NCBI GenBank assembly: GCA_046328995.1
Contig: JAXLVN010000003.1
Location: 310,001-374,000, forward strand
Direction of reading: 5' to 3'
Source of the DNA: JADJXV01 sp046328995
Lineage (GTDB): Bacteria; Bacteroidota; Ignavibacteria; Kapaibacteriales; UBA961
DNA length: 64,000 nucleotides
The notes beneath the pieces are model-generated. The model saw nothing but the letters and a program-made list of their open reading frames with translations, had not been told where the DNA came from and made no database searches. A program made the position numbers and the translations under genes. Positions 1 through 9,745 of this stretch are shown here, piece by piece; within the stretch, counting starts at the first letter, position 1, and each line of letters begins with the position of its first letter.

Positions 1-70
1 ACTTAATGTACTCGTGTGTTATAATCGTGAACTCGACTATATCATACTGAACTCACCCAAACAAATCCAA

Positions 71-109
71 TAAAAAATGTCCGGCTTGCCACTTGCGCAA
101 GCCAGACAT
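71..109 (-). terminator. Rho-independent terminator of the permease gene
   Basis: A 12-bp stem (77-88 against 98-109, one mismatch) is followed on the minus strand by a T run (plus-strand A run at 72-76). It lies just downstream of the permease stop codon at 137. Confidence 0.75.
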
Positions 110-136
110 TTCAAAGGAACGAACCAACCCGAAAAA

Positions 137-1636
137 TCATGCTTTCGTATTTCTGAGCTTGCTGTTTTTTGCGCTGTAGCCGAAGTAAATAATGAAGCCC
201 ACACCGAGCCAAATAATCAGTCGGAGCCATGTATCACCCGGAAGTGAAGCCATCATCGCGAGACAGGCAAGAATTCCGAGAATCGGTACAATCGGCACAA
301 ACGGCGTTTTGAAAGCGCGGGGAAGGTCAGGCTGTGTTTTACGGAGCACGATCACGCCGACGCAGACAAGGACAAACGCCAGAAGCGTACCTATACTGGT
401 CATTTCACCCACGACATTCGACGGAACAAAGGCGGCGAATAAGCTGACAAATACCATGAAGAGAACATTCGATTTCCAGGGGGTTTTGAATTTTGCATGG
501 ACTTCCGAGAAGATTTTCGGGAGCAATCCATCTTGTGACATCGAGAAAAACACCCGTGTTTGCCCCATGAGCATCACCATGATCACCGATGAATAACCGG
601 CAAGAATAGCGATAATAATTGCTTTGTTCAGCCAAGGGAAAGCAGGAGTAATCACACCATTGGCGCCCATTGTGCCCATGTGGTCAATTGCTACGGCGAC
701 CGGAGCGATACCGTCGGCGCCTTGGAAACTTGTGTAATTAGCAACGCCGGTCATGACGTGCGCAAAGAGAATATAGAGTACCGTGCAGATTGCAAGGGAA
801 ACGAGAATACCGATCGGCATGTCGCGTTTGGGGTTCTTCGCTTCCTGAGCGGCTGTTGATACAGCGTCAAATCCAATATACGCAAAGAAGATAATACCGG
901 CAGCGCGCACCACACCGCTCCAACCGAAGTCTCCGAAATTACCGGTGTTGTCAGGAATGTAGGGAGTATAGTTTGCTTGATTAATATAGCCCCATCCTAG
1001 TCCTATGAAGATAAGTACAACGGCTATTTTCAATGCTACGATGATACCGTTGACGGTAGCAGATTCTTTGGTACCTTTAATGAGAAGCAGGGACATGAGT
1101 ACTACGATCAGGACGGCCGGCAGGTTAATCATCCCATGGACAATAGATCCATCCGGCAGTGTGGCCGTCGTAAAGGGGGAGAGCGTCATCGAGGCCGGTA
1201 AATGAATATCGAAATATCCCAGAAACTTAACCAGATACCGCGACCAACTAATGGCAACCGTTGCAGCTCCGACGGCATATTCAAGCACCAAATCCCAGCC
1301 GATAATCCACGCAATGAATTCACCCATAGTTGCATACGAGTACGTGTAAGCACTACCGGCTACGGGAATCATCGAGGCAAACTCTGCATAGCACAACCCG
1401 GCAAATGCGCAGGCAACAGCAGCAATTACAAACGAAATTGTCACCGCAGGACCTGCATTATGTGCAGCTGCACCACCGGTAATCGAGAAGAGCCCCGCGC
1501 CGATGATTGCGCCAATTCCGAGGGCGACCAAGCTTGTCGCGCCGAGCGTTCGCTTGAGTCCGTGCTCGGTGTCGCCGCCGACCTCGCTCTGCAATTGAGT
1601 GATAGATTTTTTCACAAAAAGCGTAGATTCCGCCAT
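137..1636 (-). CDS. APC-family amino acid permease (cationic amino acid transporter type)
   Basis: An inner-membrane amino acid/proton transporter of about 499 residues. The N-terminal cytoplasmic stretch is followed by the first APC helix motif GIGAIIGAGLFSITG, a hallmark of the family, and about twelve hydrophobic segments to the C-terminus. A GFDAVSTAAQEAKNP stretch in the middle matches the conserved CAT/YfnA-type region. The start is placed at 1636 because GGAGG sits at proper spacing upstream; an in-frame TTG four codons earlier overlaps that ribosome site and is less likely. The gene stands alone, ending in its own terminator. Substrate specificity cannot be read from the sequence; cationic or branched amino acids are both possible. 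Confidence 0.9.
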   Translation of the reverse strand: MAESTLFVKKSITQLQSEVGGDTEHGLKRTLGATSLVALGIGAIIGAGLFSITGGAAAHNAGPAVTISFVIAAVACAFAGLCYAEFASMIPVAGSAYTYSYATMGEFIAWIIGWDLVLEYAVGAATVAISWSRYLVKFLGYFDIHLPASMTLSPFTTATLPDGSIVHGMINLPAVLIVVLMSLLLIKGTKESATVNGIIVALKIAVVLIFIGLGWGYINQANYTPYIPDNTGNFGDFGWSGVVRAAGIIFFAYIGFDAVSTAAQEAKNPKRDMPIGILVSLAICTVLYILFAHVMTGVANYTSFQGADGIAPVAVAIDHMGTMGANGVITPAFPWLNKAIIIAILAGYSSVIMVMLMGQTRVFFSMSQDGLLPKIFSEVHAKFKTPWKSNVLFMVFVSLFAAFVPSNVVGEMTSIGTLLAFVLVCVGVIVLRKTQPDLPRAFKTPFVPIVPILGILACLAMMASLPGDTWLRLIIWLGVGFIIYFGYSAKNSKLRNTKA

Positions 1637-1898
1637 GCTTTCCTCCAAGATATAGAATAATGAATCGAAAAAAATGTAATTACTTCATACAACTGCCGCA
1701 AAATTAACCATTCACAGCTCAAATACAAGTCCGATTTTTTAGGTGCGGGTAATTAATTGATTCTGCTGCCAGTTGGTAGGAATACGAAAACATGTCTTTG
1801 AACTCTCCGAAAGATTTTACGGCAACGTTCGCATGGGGATGCCGCATAATGTTCGCAAGGGGAGGCTTTGCCGTAGAAGAGTACTTCAAACACAAAAA
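1637..1898. other. Intergenic region upstream of the permease
   Basis: About 260 bases with no coding signal. It should hold the permease promoter. No confident promoter motif or repeat is visible. Confidence 0.4.
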
Positions 1899-1926
1899 AG
1901 CCGATGCACTTGATCGTACATCGGCT
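1894..1926 (-). terminator. Terminator of the interrupted cytochrome-like gene
   Basis: Stem AGCCGATG (1899-1906) pairs with CATCGGCT (1919-1926) and runs into a T tract on the minus strand. It sits just past the stop codon at 1949. Confidence 0.7.
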
Positions 1927-2437
1927 CTAAAGGAAGCACCACTGACAATTAATGCGTAAACATCACCGACTGCGTCGATGTGCCCGACGTAATGCGCACA
2001 AAATACACACCGCGGGCGAGGTCTTGTGCCATAAACGATACTTGATTCGTACCGGCTGAATAGTCACCGGAGGCGAGTGTGCGAAGCTTTTGACCACTGT
2101 AATTATAGAGCGAGAGAGTAAGATGCTGACGTTGCTCGACCGAGAAGCGAACAACGGCGCCTTCATTGACCACACTCGGAATGATCGCTAACGACTGTAC
2201 GAGTGGAGTACCTTCATGAATATTTCCGACAGCCGATTGATTGACCCAACGGGTAATGAAATTCTGTTCGCAAGAGCTGAGCTTGAGTCCGTTATCCGGC
2301 ATTGGTTTGCAGTCGGTACCATGCATCACGGTGCAGAGAATAAGCTCTTTCATGCTGTTGATATTATCGTCTGTCGAGAGGTCGATACCGGCAAATGCAT
2401 TCGCACCGTCATGGCAGCCAAGACAATTATTAACAAT

Positions 2438-3435
2438 AGAGTTGTTGCGACGACCTAAAAGCATTAATTTTACATCAAATATAGCATTATTTACAACAAT
2501 AGAGTTTAGCATTGAAAATAGGAGTATTGGACTTAACAACAGATCGTAAATGGCGTTCATGCATTGGTTTGGATGCGATACGATTTTACAAATTATTGCC
2601 ATTGTTCAGCTTATCGTACGAAGAATTATTTGAAGAAAGTATCACATCGAAGCAATCAGAAAACCCTGCTGGAAATTCAAAGATTACGACCTACGAAGAT
2701 TTGCTATTTTTCACACTTTTCAGCTTGAAATCCGGGCTTACGTATGACGTATTGGGTCTGGTAACCGGACTCGACGGTTCGAATGCCAAGCGCAATCAAG
2801 AGCGAGGCTTGCAAGTGCTCAAGCATGCCCTTGGTAAAGCTGGCGTTCTGCCGAAACGAGAGTTTAAAACAGTAGAAGAATTCAACATTTATTTTGCAGG
2901 AAAAAAGGAATTACTGTTAGACGGTCTCGAACAGCGAATTCAAAGACCATCAGACTATGATGTGCAAAAGGGCTTTTACAGTGGTAAAAAAAATGTCACA
3001 CCCTCAAAGCAATAGCAATTAGCACTAAAGACAGATACATACACTACTTAAGCAATTGTTGGACAGGTAAATCACATGATTATACGATACTAAAAGAAGA
3101 GTTTCCTCCTGAAGAGGATTGGTTCGTCGACAAGCATGTACGGATAGACTTAGGATTCTTAGGAATAGAGAAAGACTACCGTTGTAAACAAGTAACAATC
3201 CCGCATAAAAAGCCGAAGAAAGGCACGTTGACGACGAAACAAAAAGAAGACAATAAAGAGCATGCACAAGAGCGAATATTTGTCGAGCACAGCATCGGAG
3301 GACTAAAACGATATAGGATATTATCAGACCGATTGAGAGTCCATGATATCGGTTTTTATAACGATGCATTAGAGGTCTGTGCCGGGCTTTGGAATTTTTA
3401 TATAAACAACTGATTTATAATGTCACAACAACTCT
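2438..3435 (+). mobile_element. IS5-family-like insertion sequence (998 bp)
   Basis: Terminal inverted repeats begin AGAGTTGTTG and match over 14 bases with one mismatch at the two ends (2438 and 3435). The element is flanked by a 3-bp direct repeat AAT (2435-2437 and 3436-3438), as expected for several IS5 subgroups. It contains one transposase reading frame split by a -1 frameshift and is inserted in the cytochrome-like gene. The perfect reconstruction of the host reading frame on excision argues for a recent insertion. Confidence 0.88.
2512..3413 (+). CDS. IS5-type DDE transposase (DDE_Tnp_4-like), needing a -1 frameshift
   Basis: The first frame (2512-3015) carries an N-terminal helix-turn-helix region and the first catalytic acid in LLDGLEQRIQRP. 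The second frame (to 3413) carries the second acid in KSHDYTIL and the third in FVEHSIGGLKRYRIL. The frames join at an A8 run near 2986-2993: shifting back one base reads YSGKKKCHTLKA, the usual family sequence, while the zero frame stops at 3015. The fused product would be about 300 residues, normal for the family. The run could be a programmed ribosomal frameshift or transcriptional slippage site, or a simple inactivating error. No other stop or lesion interrupts the fused frame. Confidence 0.82.
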
Positions 3436-4050
3436 AATAATCGGCTTGATATTGCTGTACGTAATCGACGTCGTATCACATGTGGCAGGCGTGCAGGTGG
3501 AATTCTTCGCACCCTGATCGATCCATGTCTTGATTAAGAGTTTTTGTGCGTCGGTTAGTTTCTTGTACGGCGCATCCGGCATACCATTAGATTTAATTTC
3601 AGCATAAATGGCACTTGTATTTGCGCTGCCGGCGCGCACACCTTTCATAATACCGCTGTAGGACGTAAGGGTAAGCCCTTCTTTGTGGCTGATGGCATCA
3701 TGGCAATTTGACATTGCACAGTTGGAATTTATAATCGGGAGGATATCACGCGAGAAGCAGACGGAGTCGGCAAGAATAGTCGGAGAGGAATTGTCACTGT
3801 TACCAAAGCCTTGGAGCCCAAAAACACTTACCACCGCAAACACCGAAAAGAGAATCAATTTTTTCATCGAAAAACACCTGTAAATTAAAACAACTAATTA
3901 AGTATATACCCAAGAATACCGTTCATGAAGAGGGCATTTCATCGGGAAAAACTCTTTGCCAGAGAACGCTCTCTCATCATACGCGCATCAATAAACGCAA
4001 ATATAACCATTAGTTACCAAGAGGAATCTTGATGAGATTTTTTAAAGAAA

Positions 4051-4920
4051 TCATTCATTCGGTTCGATATGAATCAGCACATGCCCGAGCTGTGGAATTT
4101 CTCTGCGGAGGGTATCTTTGAGGTCATGCGCGATGTCATGACCGGCTTTAACAGAGATATGAGCATCGACCATTGCATGCAGATCCACATGATACGCCAT
4201 GCCTGCCTTGCGGATAAAACACTTCTCGGTGCCTTTGATGCCTTCGACGGTGAGGGAGATGCGTCGAATATCCTCGATGAGGTCATCATAGAGATGTTCG
4301 TCCATGATCTCACCAAGAGCAGGTCGGAAGATGAGGTAACTATTATACAATATAAACCCCGAGGCGAAAATTGCTGCCCAGTCATCGGCTGCTTCGTATC
4401 CTTTGCCGGCAAAGAGGGATATCGAGATACCGATAAAGGCAGCAATCGAGGTGATCGCATCGCTGCGATGATGCCAGGCATCGGCTTTGAGGGATGAACT
4501 GTGTATTTCCTTGCTTCTTTTGATGACTAAGCGGTAGGAAATTTCTTTCCAGATGATAATCGCACCAAGAATGATGAGCGTGTAGGGATGAGGCAGTTCA
4601 TGCGGCGTGTTGATATTCTGAATTCCTTCATAAGCAATGATTGTCGCGGATGTTATCAAAAAACCTACCACGAGGAATGTCACCAGAGGTTCAGCCCTGC
4701 CATGCCCGTACGGATGATTCTTATCTGCCGGACGATTGGCGTATTTAATACCAAATAAGACCAAGAGCGAAGAGAAAATATCGGTCGTGGACTCAATTGC
4801 ATCGGCAATAAGTGCATACGAATTCCCGAAATACCCGGCAAGTCCCTTAATAAGCGCCAGGCAGGTATTGCCGATGATACTGAAATACGTTGTTTTGATG
4901 GCTGTTTGCTCTTGACTCAT
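4051..4920 (-). CDS. Cation diffusion facilitator (CDF) family divalent cation efflux protein
   Basis: Inner-membrane metal/proton antiporter of about 289 residues. Transmembrane segments begin near the N-terminus, with the TM2 metal-binding region YALIADAIESTTD and the TM5 region DAWHHRSDAITS supplying the transport-site His/Asp residues. The C-terminal cytoplasmic domain has the His-rich features of the family (VDLHAMVDAHISVKAGHDIAHDL). The start is set at the ATG at 4920 (MSQEQ); an upstream in-frame ATG at 4938 adds six residues. Likely substrates are zinc, iron or manganese; the sequence does not distinguish them. It is transcribed divergently from the peroxiredoxin gene. Confidence 0.92.
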   Translation of the reverse strand: MSQEQTAIKTTYFSIIGNTCLALIKGLAGYFGNSYALIADAIESTTDIFSSLLVLFGIKYANRPADKNHPYGHGRAEPLVTFLVVGFLITSATIIAYEGIQNINTPHELPHPYTLIILGAIIIWKEISYRLVIKRSKEIHSSSLKADAWHHRSDAITSIAAFIGISISLFAGKGYEAADDWAAIFASGFILYNSYLIFRPALGEIMDEHLYDDLIEDIRRISLTVEGIKGTEKCFIRKAGMAYHVDLHAMVDAHISVKAGHDIAHDLKDTLRREIPQLGHVLIHIEPNE

Positions 4921-5231
4921 GAGAATTGTGCCGGGCACTGCGCGGCTGCCTGTTTACGTGGGTTTACTGCGAATCCGTCGGTCATGTTTTGGGAATTGAT
5001 GGAAATTTCGGCGAGAATTTCCACAGCAAAACTACGCTAAACGTACCTTGTGACCAAATCAGCTATCACTGATGAGAGGAACGCCCGGACGGCAATGGGT
5101 GACCGCAGACGGCGGCGTGGAGAGTGATGAACCGAACCATAATAAAATCATTACGCCGTAGAATTGGTGTCATTTCGTTATTTTTGCGCCGCAAATTCAT
5201 CCATTCATTCTCAATTTTAAGGAATACTCTC
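4921..5231. promoter_or_regulatory. Divergent intergenic region between CDF and peroxiredoxin genes
   Basis: About 310 bases separating two head-to-head genes, so both promoters should lie here. No convincing promoter box, operator or RNA element could be identified by eye. Confidence 0.4.
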
Positions 5232-5702
5232 ATGGCTTTATCAGTTGGACAATCCGCTCCGGACTTTACCTTGCTCGACGAAACACGTACTGCACGTTCA
5301 CTTGCCGATTATCGCGGTAAAAACGTCGTGCTTGCCTTCTACCCCGGCGCCTTCACCGGCGTATGCGATGCAGAAATGTGTGCCTTTCAGGATGCACTTG
5401 CGAATCTGAACAATCTCAATGCTCAAGTACTTGGTATCAGTATCGACCTGCCGTTTACCGCAAAAGTATTCTCGGAGCGCTATCACTTGGGATTCCCGTT
5501 GCTTGCCGATTTCAATCGTGATGTGATCAAGCAATACGATATTCTGCTGCACAACTTTGCTCATATCGACGGACTCGACTCCTGTCAGCGCACAGTGTAT
5601 CTTATTGATGCAAGCGGAGTCATCCGGTATGTGGAAGTCACCGAGAATCCGGGTATCGAACCCAACTACGCGGCATTGATGACGGCAATTGCTGCTCTGT
5701 AA
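5232..5702 (+). CDS. Peroxiredoxin (AhpC/TSA family, BCP/AhpE-like)
   Basis: Cytosolic thiol peroxidase of 156 residues that reduces peroxides. The peroxidatic cysteine is Cys45 in PGAFTGVCDAEMC. The conserved Arg is in DSCQRTVYLID (Cys118, Arg120). A second cysteine at position 50 and Cys118 are candidate resolving residues. The start is taken at MALSVGQSAPDF because a peroxiredoxin begins there; an upstream extension in the same frame has no family similarity. It lies 80 bases before a thioredoxin-like lipoprotein gene, with a terminator between. Confidence 0.93.
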   Translation: MALSVGQSAPDFTLLDETRTARSLADYRGKNVVLAFYPGAFTGVCDAEMCAFQDALANLNNLNAQVLGISIDLPFTAKVFSERYHLGFPLLADFNRDVIKQYDILLHNFAHIDGLDSCQRTVYLIDASGVIRYVEVTENPGIEPNYAALMTAIAAL

Positions 5703-5719
5703 CTTGTGTATCTCTTCAT

Positions 5720-5756
5720 GCCTTCGCCGATCTTTTGGGTGATGCGGAGGCTTTTT
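5720..5756 (+). terminator. Terminator after the peroxiredoxin gene
   Basis: GCCTTCGC (5720-5727) pairs with GCGGAGGC (5744-5751) with one mismatch and is followed by five T. It separates the peroxiredoxin and TlpA-like genes into different transcripts. Confidence 0.65.
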
Positions 5757-5781
5757 CTTCACTCACGAATTCATTACTCGT

Positions 5782-6339
5782 ATGAAATCATTCAAACTCG
5801 GAGTCACCGTACTCCTTCTGTTCCTCGGAATTGTCAGTTGCAAGCAGGCAGAGCGCTCACCCGCGCCGGAAATGGCGCAGGCAGTCGCAGAGCCGGCAGC
5901 CGAACCCAACACCGGTCTCGAGATCGGGCAAATCGCGCCGAACTTCACACAAAACGATCAAAACGGCAAGCCGGTATCGCTGAGTGATTTCCGCGGCAAA
6001 GTCGTCATGATCGATTTCTGGGCTACCTGGTGCGGACCATGTGTACGTGCGATACCGGATGTGAAAGAACTCCGCAAGAAATACGCCGGCACAGACCTTG
6101 TGATCCTCGGCGTGTCGCTCGACAAAGACTTAGGACGTTGGAAGAGTTTCATTGCAAATGAAAAAATGGATTGGCTCCACGTCGCAGACGGTAATTTCTG
6201 GGATAATGCAGCTGCCAAGAAATACGGCATCGAATCTATACCAAGCGTATGGATTATCGGTCCGCAAGGACAGATTCTCGCTAAGAATTTACGCGGAAGT
6301 CAAGTGGCAGGAGCGATTGCTCAAGTCATGCAAAAGTAA
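5782..6339 (+). CDS. TlpA-like thiol-disulfide oxidoreductase lipoprotein
   Basis: A 185-residue lipoprotein with a hydrophobic signal ending in the lipobox LGIVSC (Cys20) and an Ala/Pro/Glu-rich linker to about residue 48. The thioredoxin-like domain follows, with redox motif WCGPC at residues 83-87 and the cis-Pro region IESIPSVWII. The family reduces disulfides in periplasmic proteins, often in cytochrome c maturation. Membrane anchoring on the periplasmic side is expected. The neighbouring peroxiredoxin and upstream broken cytochrome-like gene suggest a redox theme, but the transcripts appear separate. Two terminators bracket the gene. Confidence 0.92.
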   Translation: MKSFKLGVTVLLLFLGIVSCKQAERSPAPEMAQAVAEPAAEPNTGLEIGQIAPNFTQNDQNGKPVSLSDFRGKVVMIDFWATWCGPCVRAIPDVKELRKKYAGTDLVILGVSLDKDLGRWKSFIANEKMDWLHVADGNFWDNAAAKKYGIESIPSVWIIGPQGQILAKNLRGSQVAGAIAQVMQK

Positions 6340-6365
6340 ACAAAACAAAACAGCATATCAATGAA

Positions 6366-6393
6366 CAAAGGCGTTCCGATGGGAACGCCTTTG
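6366..6393 (+). terminator. Terminator after the TlpA-like gene
   Basis: A perfect 12-bp stem (6366-6377 with 6382-6393) and a four-base loop, followed by TTGTGT. It is the end of the plus-strand transcript before a convergent minus-strand gene. Confidence 0.75.
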
Positions 6394-6627
6394 TTGTGTA
6401 TTGGTATGGTTGATATTGATTCTCAACCGTAGGGGCGAATTGTAGGGTCGTACAGCGTTAAATTAAATATACACTATAGGTTGTTTTTCTGTAACTATCT
6501 GAAAACAAATAAAATTTAAAATGAAGTGCAGAACGTGCATTATAACTATTTAAAGCACGATTCTAGCATTCGCCCACGTCATGCAGGGTAAAGGGCGAAT
6601 GCAATTCGTTCCTACAGCCACAACAAC
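6394..6627. other. Intergenic region between convergent genes
   Basis: About 230 bases without a gene. It contains short inverted segments built around GGGCGAATG/ATTCGCCC (near 6434 and 6570-6600). Nothing else is recognisable. Confidence 0.35.
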
Positions 6628-9600
6628 TCACCGCACTACACACACTTGTGCATGCTGCACATCCCGCACGCCCGCCACTGTCACAAACGCCACACCCGAA
6701 CCAAACCCCGTCATATCAAGCGGAATAGTATTCTCTCCACTCTCGACATCCAGCACTTGCGAACGATACACTTCACCGATAAGAGAAGTCACCGTAAGCG
6801 TGATGCGCTGCGGAGTGGTAGAATAATAGTGGAGCGTGCTATTTCCATCGGTCGGATTGGGGGAGACGGTTAATTGATTCTCAATCATCCTACCGGTGAC
6901 AGGCGATTCATCAACCGAGACGCTGATGTCTTGGAGGTACGGATTGTCGCTGACATACAGCTCGGCATTGTAGCCGTCATTACGGGTGAAGAAGACAGTG
7001 CGCATGGTTTTGCCGAAGCATACGTTGACTGCATTCGGATCGATTTGTACATAGTATGCGCCAATTGGACTGCCTTTCGACAAATCTGCACGAAAATCCC
7101 CTGCAATTCTACCGTCTGATTTGACGGCAATGAATCCAGGTGTTCCGTAGGATGGGTCACCGGTTATCGCAAATGTCCGGTCGTCCATTTTTGTAATACT
7201 CTTGAGTGAATACCATTGCGGGAGTTCTTTTCTGTACTCTATAGTTCCTAATTCATCCATGATTATAAACACACCACCTCTTCTGTTCTTATATATGGTA
7301 TCACGGAGGGGAGTATCTCCACAAAGAAGGTATTTATTATTGGGCATACGTAGAATATCATAGATACTTTCCAATGAATTACCCTTGATAAGTGTAGAAT
7401 CAATGAACATGCAGTCTTTAGTATAGCGACGAAGCTGCAACGCCGTACCTTGAGAATGCATTTGCGGCATGGTAACGAGTGAGACCATATCATCCGAACG
7501 TGCTCCGATTGCAGGTAAAGCATATCCATTGATAATGTCCTTCGCAAGAAGTTTCGTCGTATCCTGATAAAAGCACAGCGTCGTAGTATATTCGAGTGCA
7601 TTATTATTTCTAAACGAAAAGCAGTCGATGCCATTGGCTAATGCACGAACGGTATAATAGAATGTAGCAAAAGGGTAATTCTTTGTTTGATTACCTGCAC
7701 TTCCATTAAAGACTGATGTGTATGGAACACCGGTCTTAGCGACATGATACTGAAAATAAGAAAGAAGGTCCAAATTGAGTACGCCCATAGTGGCATCGTT
7801 GTACACGCAGGGAAGATTCGGATAGTAGTTATTATCAGCGCCTGTACCGCCGATTCTGTGTAATAGTGTGCCGTCTTCATTTACTGTATAGACATCGGTA
7901 GAAACTCCACAAATAACTGTAGTCATACCTGACGAAATATGCGTGAGATCTTCATAAACTTTAGTCTTGAGAAATACTTTTCCCGAGCCGGTACGGAGCA
8001 TGGTTTCAAAAATATTATCTCGAGAAGTATATTCATTGTTCGTATGATAGAATACACTGCCATTCTGACTATATGTACGCTTCGTCTTCAGCGGAAATGC
8101 AGGATACTCATCGGCATTAATGTAATGATATTTCGTGAGGGAAGTATCTTTATTTCCGTCATTAACCGTAAGCGTAATCGAATAGCTTCGTTGCTGATTG
8201 AAGGTATGAAGAGTTTCTTTGGACGTAGAGGTAGTGCCATCGTCAAAGCTCCATTGATAGCTTTGAATTATGCCGGTAGATTTATTAGTGAAATTCACCG
8301 TAAGCGGAGCAGAGCCATAGCGTACATCTGCATCAAAGTCGAGGGTGATGGGAATGGGTGTGGGTTGTACTTCTATTAACTTCTTCCGTACGACTTCATG
8401 CTGACCATAGTTGTCGGTAACACGCATCGTCACGTCGAATACTCCGGCACTATCATACCGGTGTAGCGGACTGAGAGAGGAAGAAAATCTGCCATCACCA
8501 AAATCCCAGAAAATACGACTACTGTCGAACGAAGGAATTACGGGGCAAAAAGCGACTGTGTTATGCTGATAGATGCTCGTCGTATCGACATTGATGGCGT
8601 AGGCGCGAGCAGAAGTATCCTTGAAAGATTCAATGAGTCGAAATTTTTTGTCGGTACAGGCAGCAAGTATCGTCGTCGATTGAGGAAGAGAGAAAATTTC
8701 GGTGAACATTTTCACAATTGGATGAGTAATTGAACCGCAGATCGTGCGCATCGATGCATTAATAGTAGTGAGAGTATAGTCGGTAGGAGAATTGACGATC
8801 AGATATTTATTATCTCTACTGAATACCTGAGTGTTGCTGCTGCCAGGGTACGATACTAAGAGACTCACGTGTTCCAAAGAATCAATAAACCAGATTGAAG
8901 TGGATTTTGTATCATTATTTGTTGCCGACACCATCGATCCATTCGGTGATAAGGCGATAGTATAGGTGGACGTCCGATTTGATCTGAAGGAAGAGAGAGT
9001 AATTGTATCTCCAAGCATGCCGATATAGTTCACATAATTATCAATATAATTAGTCGTTACGCCGCTTTTATGTTCTAAAAATCGGTAAAACGATAGCGTT
9101 GCCAGATAATTCGTATTGAATGTATGAATAAACTTGGAAGTATTAGCGGCAACTATTTTCTCGCCTGATAGTACGCTGTCGACCAACATTTTACGGGTAA
9201 TGTATCCATTCGAATACAACAAATCATCTCCTCTGTTGGAGGAGTAAAAGTCACTGTTATAGCCAATATAAAAGTACTTGTTTCCACGGTCATAGTCGAG
9301 CTGAGCGACACTTCTGTTTGCCATATCTTCATTATCAATAGCGCGAAGGAGTTCGGTGTCAGTGTCATTGTCTCGAACGATGATACGGTATTTTGTAGGA
9401 TTTGAAGTTTTCCCATAGAGCGAATAGGAGGTCGCATCACAATTCAAATTCAAATTCCCCCATGCATATCCCTTCATATCAATAAACCTCGAAAACACCA
9501 CGCGCCCACTATCAACATCCCACTTCTGAATCGCCTGCTTCTTAACTGTACTATCCATCAGAGTACAAAGCACATACAAGTACTTCCCATCAGTCGTCGG

Positions 9601-9726
9601 TTTAATTTGCAGTACTTCACCGGTTGTATCGGTGGTTTCTTTATACCCGCCCATGTCTTTCCATCCGTTCTGCGCGTGGAGAGCGGTGAAGGAGAGGAGG
9701 AGAAGAGAGAAGATGATGTATTTCAT
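6628..9726 (-). CDS. Large T9SS-secreted protein with two PKD domains, tandem copy 1
   Basis: A product of about 1,032 residues. Signal peptide MKYIIFSLLLLSFTALHAQ; residues about 20-380 form a propeller-like region (repeated short beta segments such as KYLYVLCTL and KYLIVNSPTD); PKD domain 1 is near 383-455 (WDFGDG at about 409) and PKD domain 2 near 465-540 (WSFDDG at about 494). A second beta-rich region runs to about 945. The C-terminus is a T9SS sorting domain starting at LTVSPNPTDGNSTLHYY. The start is the ATG at 9726, giving a good signal peptide. It is last in a head-to-tail array of three paralogues with 19-bp gaps, so probably one operon. The role is unknown; secreted or surface-anchored adhesin-like use is an inference. 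Confidence 0.88.
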   Translation of the reverse strand: MKYIIFSLLLLSFTALHAQNGWKDMGGYKETTDTTGEVLQIKPTTDGKYLYVLCTLMDSTVKKQAIQKWDVDSGRVVFSRFIDMKGYAWGNLNLNCDATSYSLYGKTSNPTKYRIIVRDNDTDTELLRAIDNEDMANRSVAQLDYDRGNKYFYIGYNSDFYSSNRGDDLLYSNGYITRKMLVDSVLSGEKIVAANTSKFIHTFNTNYLATLSFYRFLEHKSGVTTNYIDNYVNYIGMLGDTITLSSFRSNRTSTYTIALSPNGSMVSATNNDTKSTSIWFIDSLEHVSLLVSYPGSSNTQVFSRDNKYLIVNSPTDYTLTTINASMRTICGSITHPIVKMFTEIFSLPQSTTILAACTDKKFRLIESFKDTSARAYAINVDTTSIYQHNTVAFCPVIPSFDSSRIFWDFGDGRFSSSLSPLHRYDSAGVFDVTMRVTDNYGQHEVVRKKLIEVQPTPIPITLDFDADVRYGSAPLTVNFTNKSTGIIQSYQWSFDDGTTSTSKETLHTFNQQRSYSITLTVNDGNKDTSLTKYHYINADEYPAFPLKTKRTYSQNGSVFYHTNNEYTSRDNIFETMLRTGSGKVFLKTKVYEDLTHISSGMTTVICGVSTDVYTVNEDGTLLHRIGGTGADNNYYPNLPCVYNDATMGVLNLDLLSYFQYHVAKTGVPYTSVFNGSAGNQTKNYPFATFYYTVRALANGIDCFSFRNNNALEYTTTLCFYQDTTKLLAKDIINGYALPAIGARSDDMVSLVTMPQMHSQGTALQLRRYTKDCMFIDSTLIKGNSLESIYDILRMPNNKYLLCGDTPLRDTIYKNRRGGVFIIMDELGTIEYRKELPQWYSLKSITKMDDRTFAITGDPSYGTPGFIAVKSDGRIAGDFRADLSKGSPIGAYYVQIDPNAVNVCFGKTMRTVFFTRNDGYNAELYVSDNPYLQDISVSVDESPVTGRMIENQLTVSPNPTDGNSTLHYYSTTPQRITLTVTSLIGEVYRSQVLDVESGENTIPLDMTGFGSGVAFVTVAGVRDVQHAQVCVVR

Positions 9727-9745
9727 TCTAGTTATCTCACGTAAC

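Larger units (their letters stand above)
1949..3867 (-). pseudogene. Cytochrome-c-like T9SS-secreted protein, split by an insertion sequence
   Basis: The 5' part (3867 down to 3436) encodes a signal peptide (MKKLILFSVFAVVSVFG) and a cytochrome-like domain with ILPIINSNCAMSNCHD, a CX4CH heme-binding variant. The 3' part (2434 down to 1949) has NNCLGCHDG (CXXCH) and a T9SS-type C-terminal sorting domain ending in VYFVRITSG. Removing the element at 2438-3435 and one copy of its AAT duplication joins the parts in frame at IKPIIVNNCLGCH, giving an intact product of about 305 residues. The intact protein would be an exported, probably surface-attached, two-heme-type protein like those annotated as planctomycete-type cytochrome C in this group. 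As it stands the gene is inactivated. Confidence 0.85.

Noticed and set aside
1202..1660. Plus-strand frame opposite the permease
   Set aside because: No domain or ribosome site; the opposite strand carries a clear transporter.
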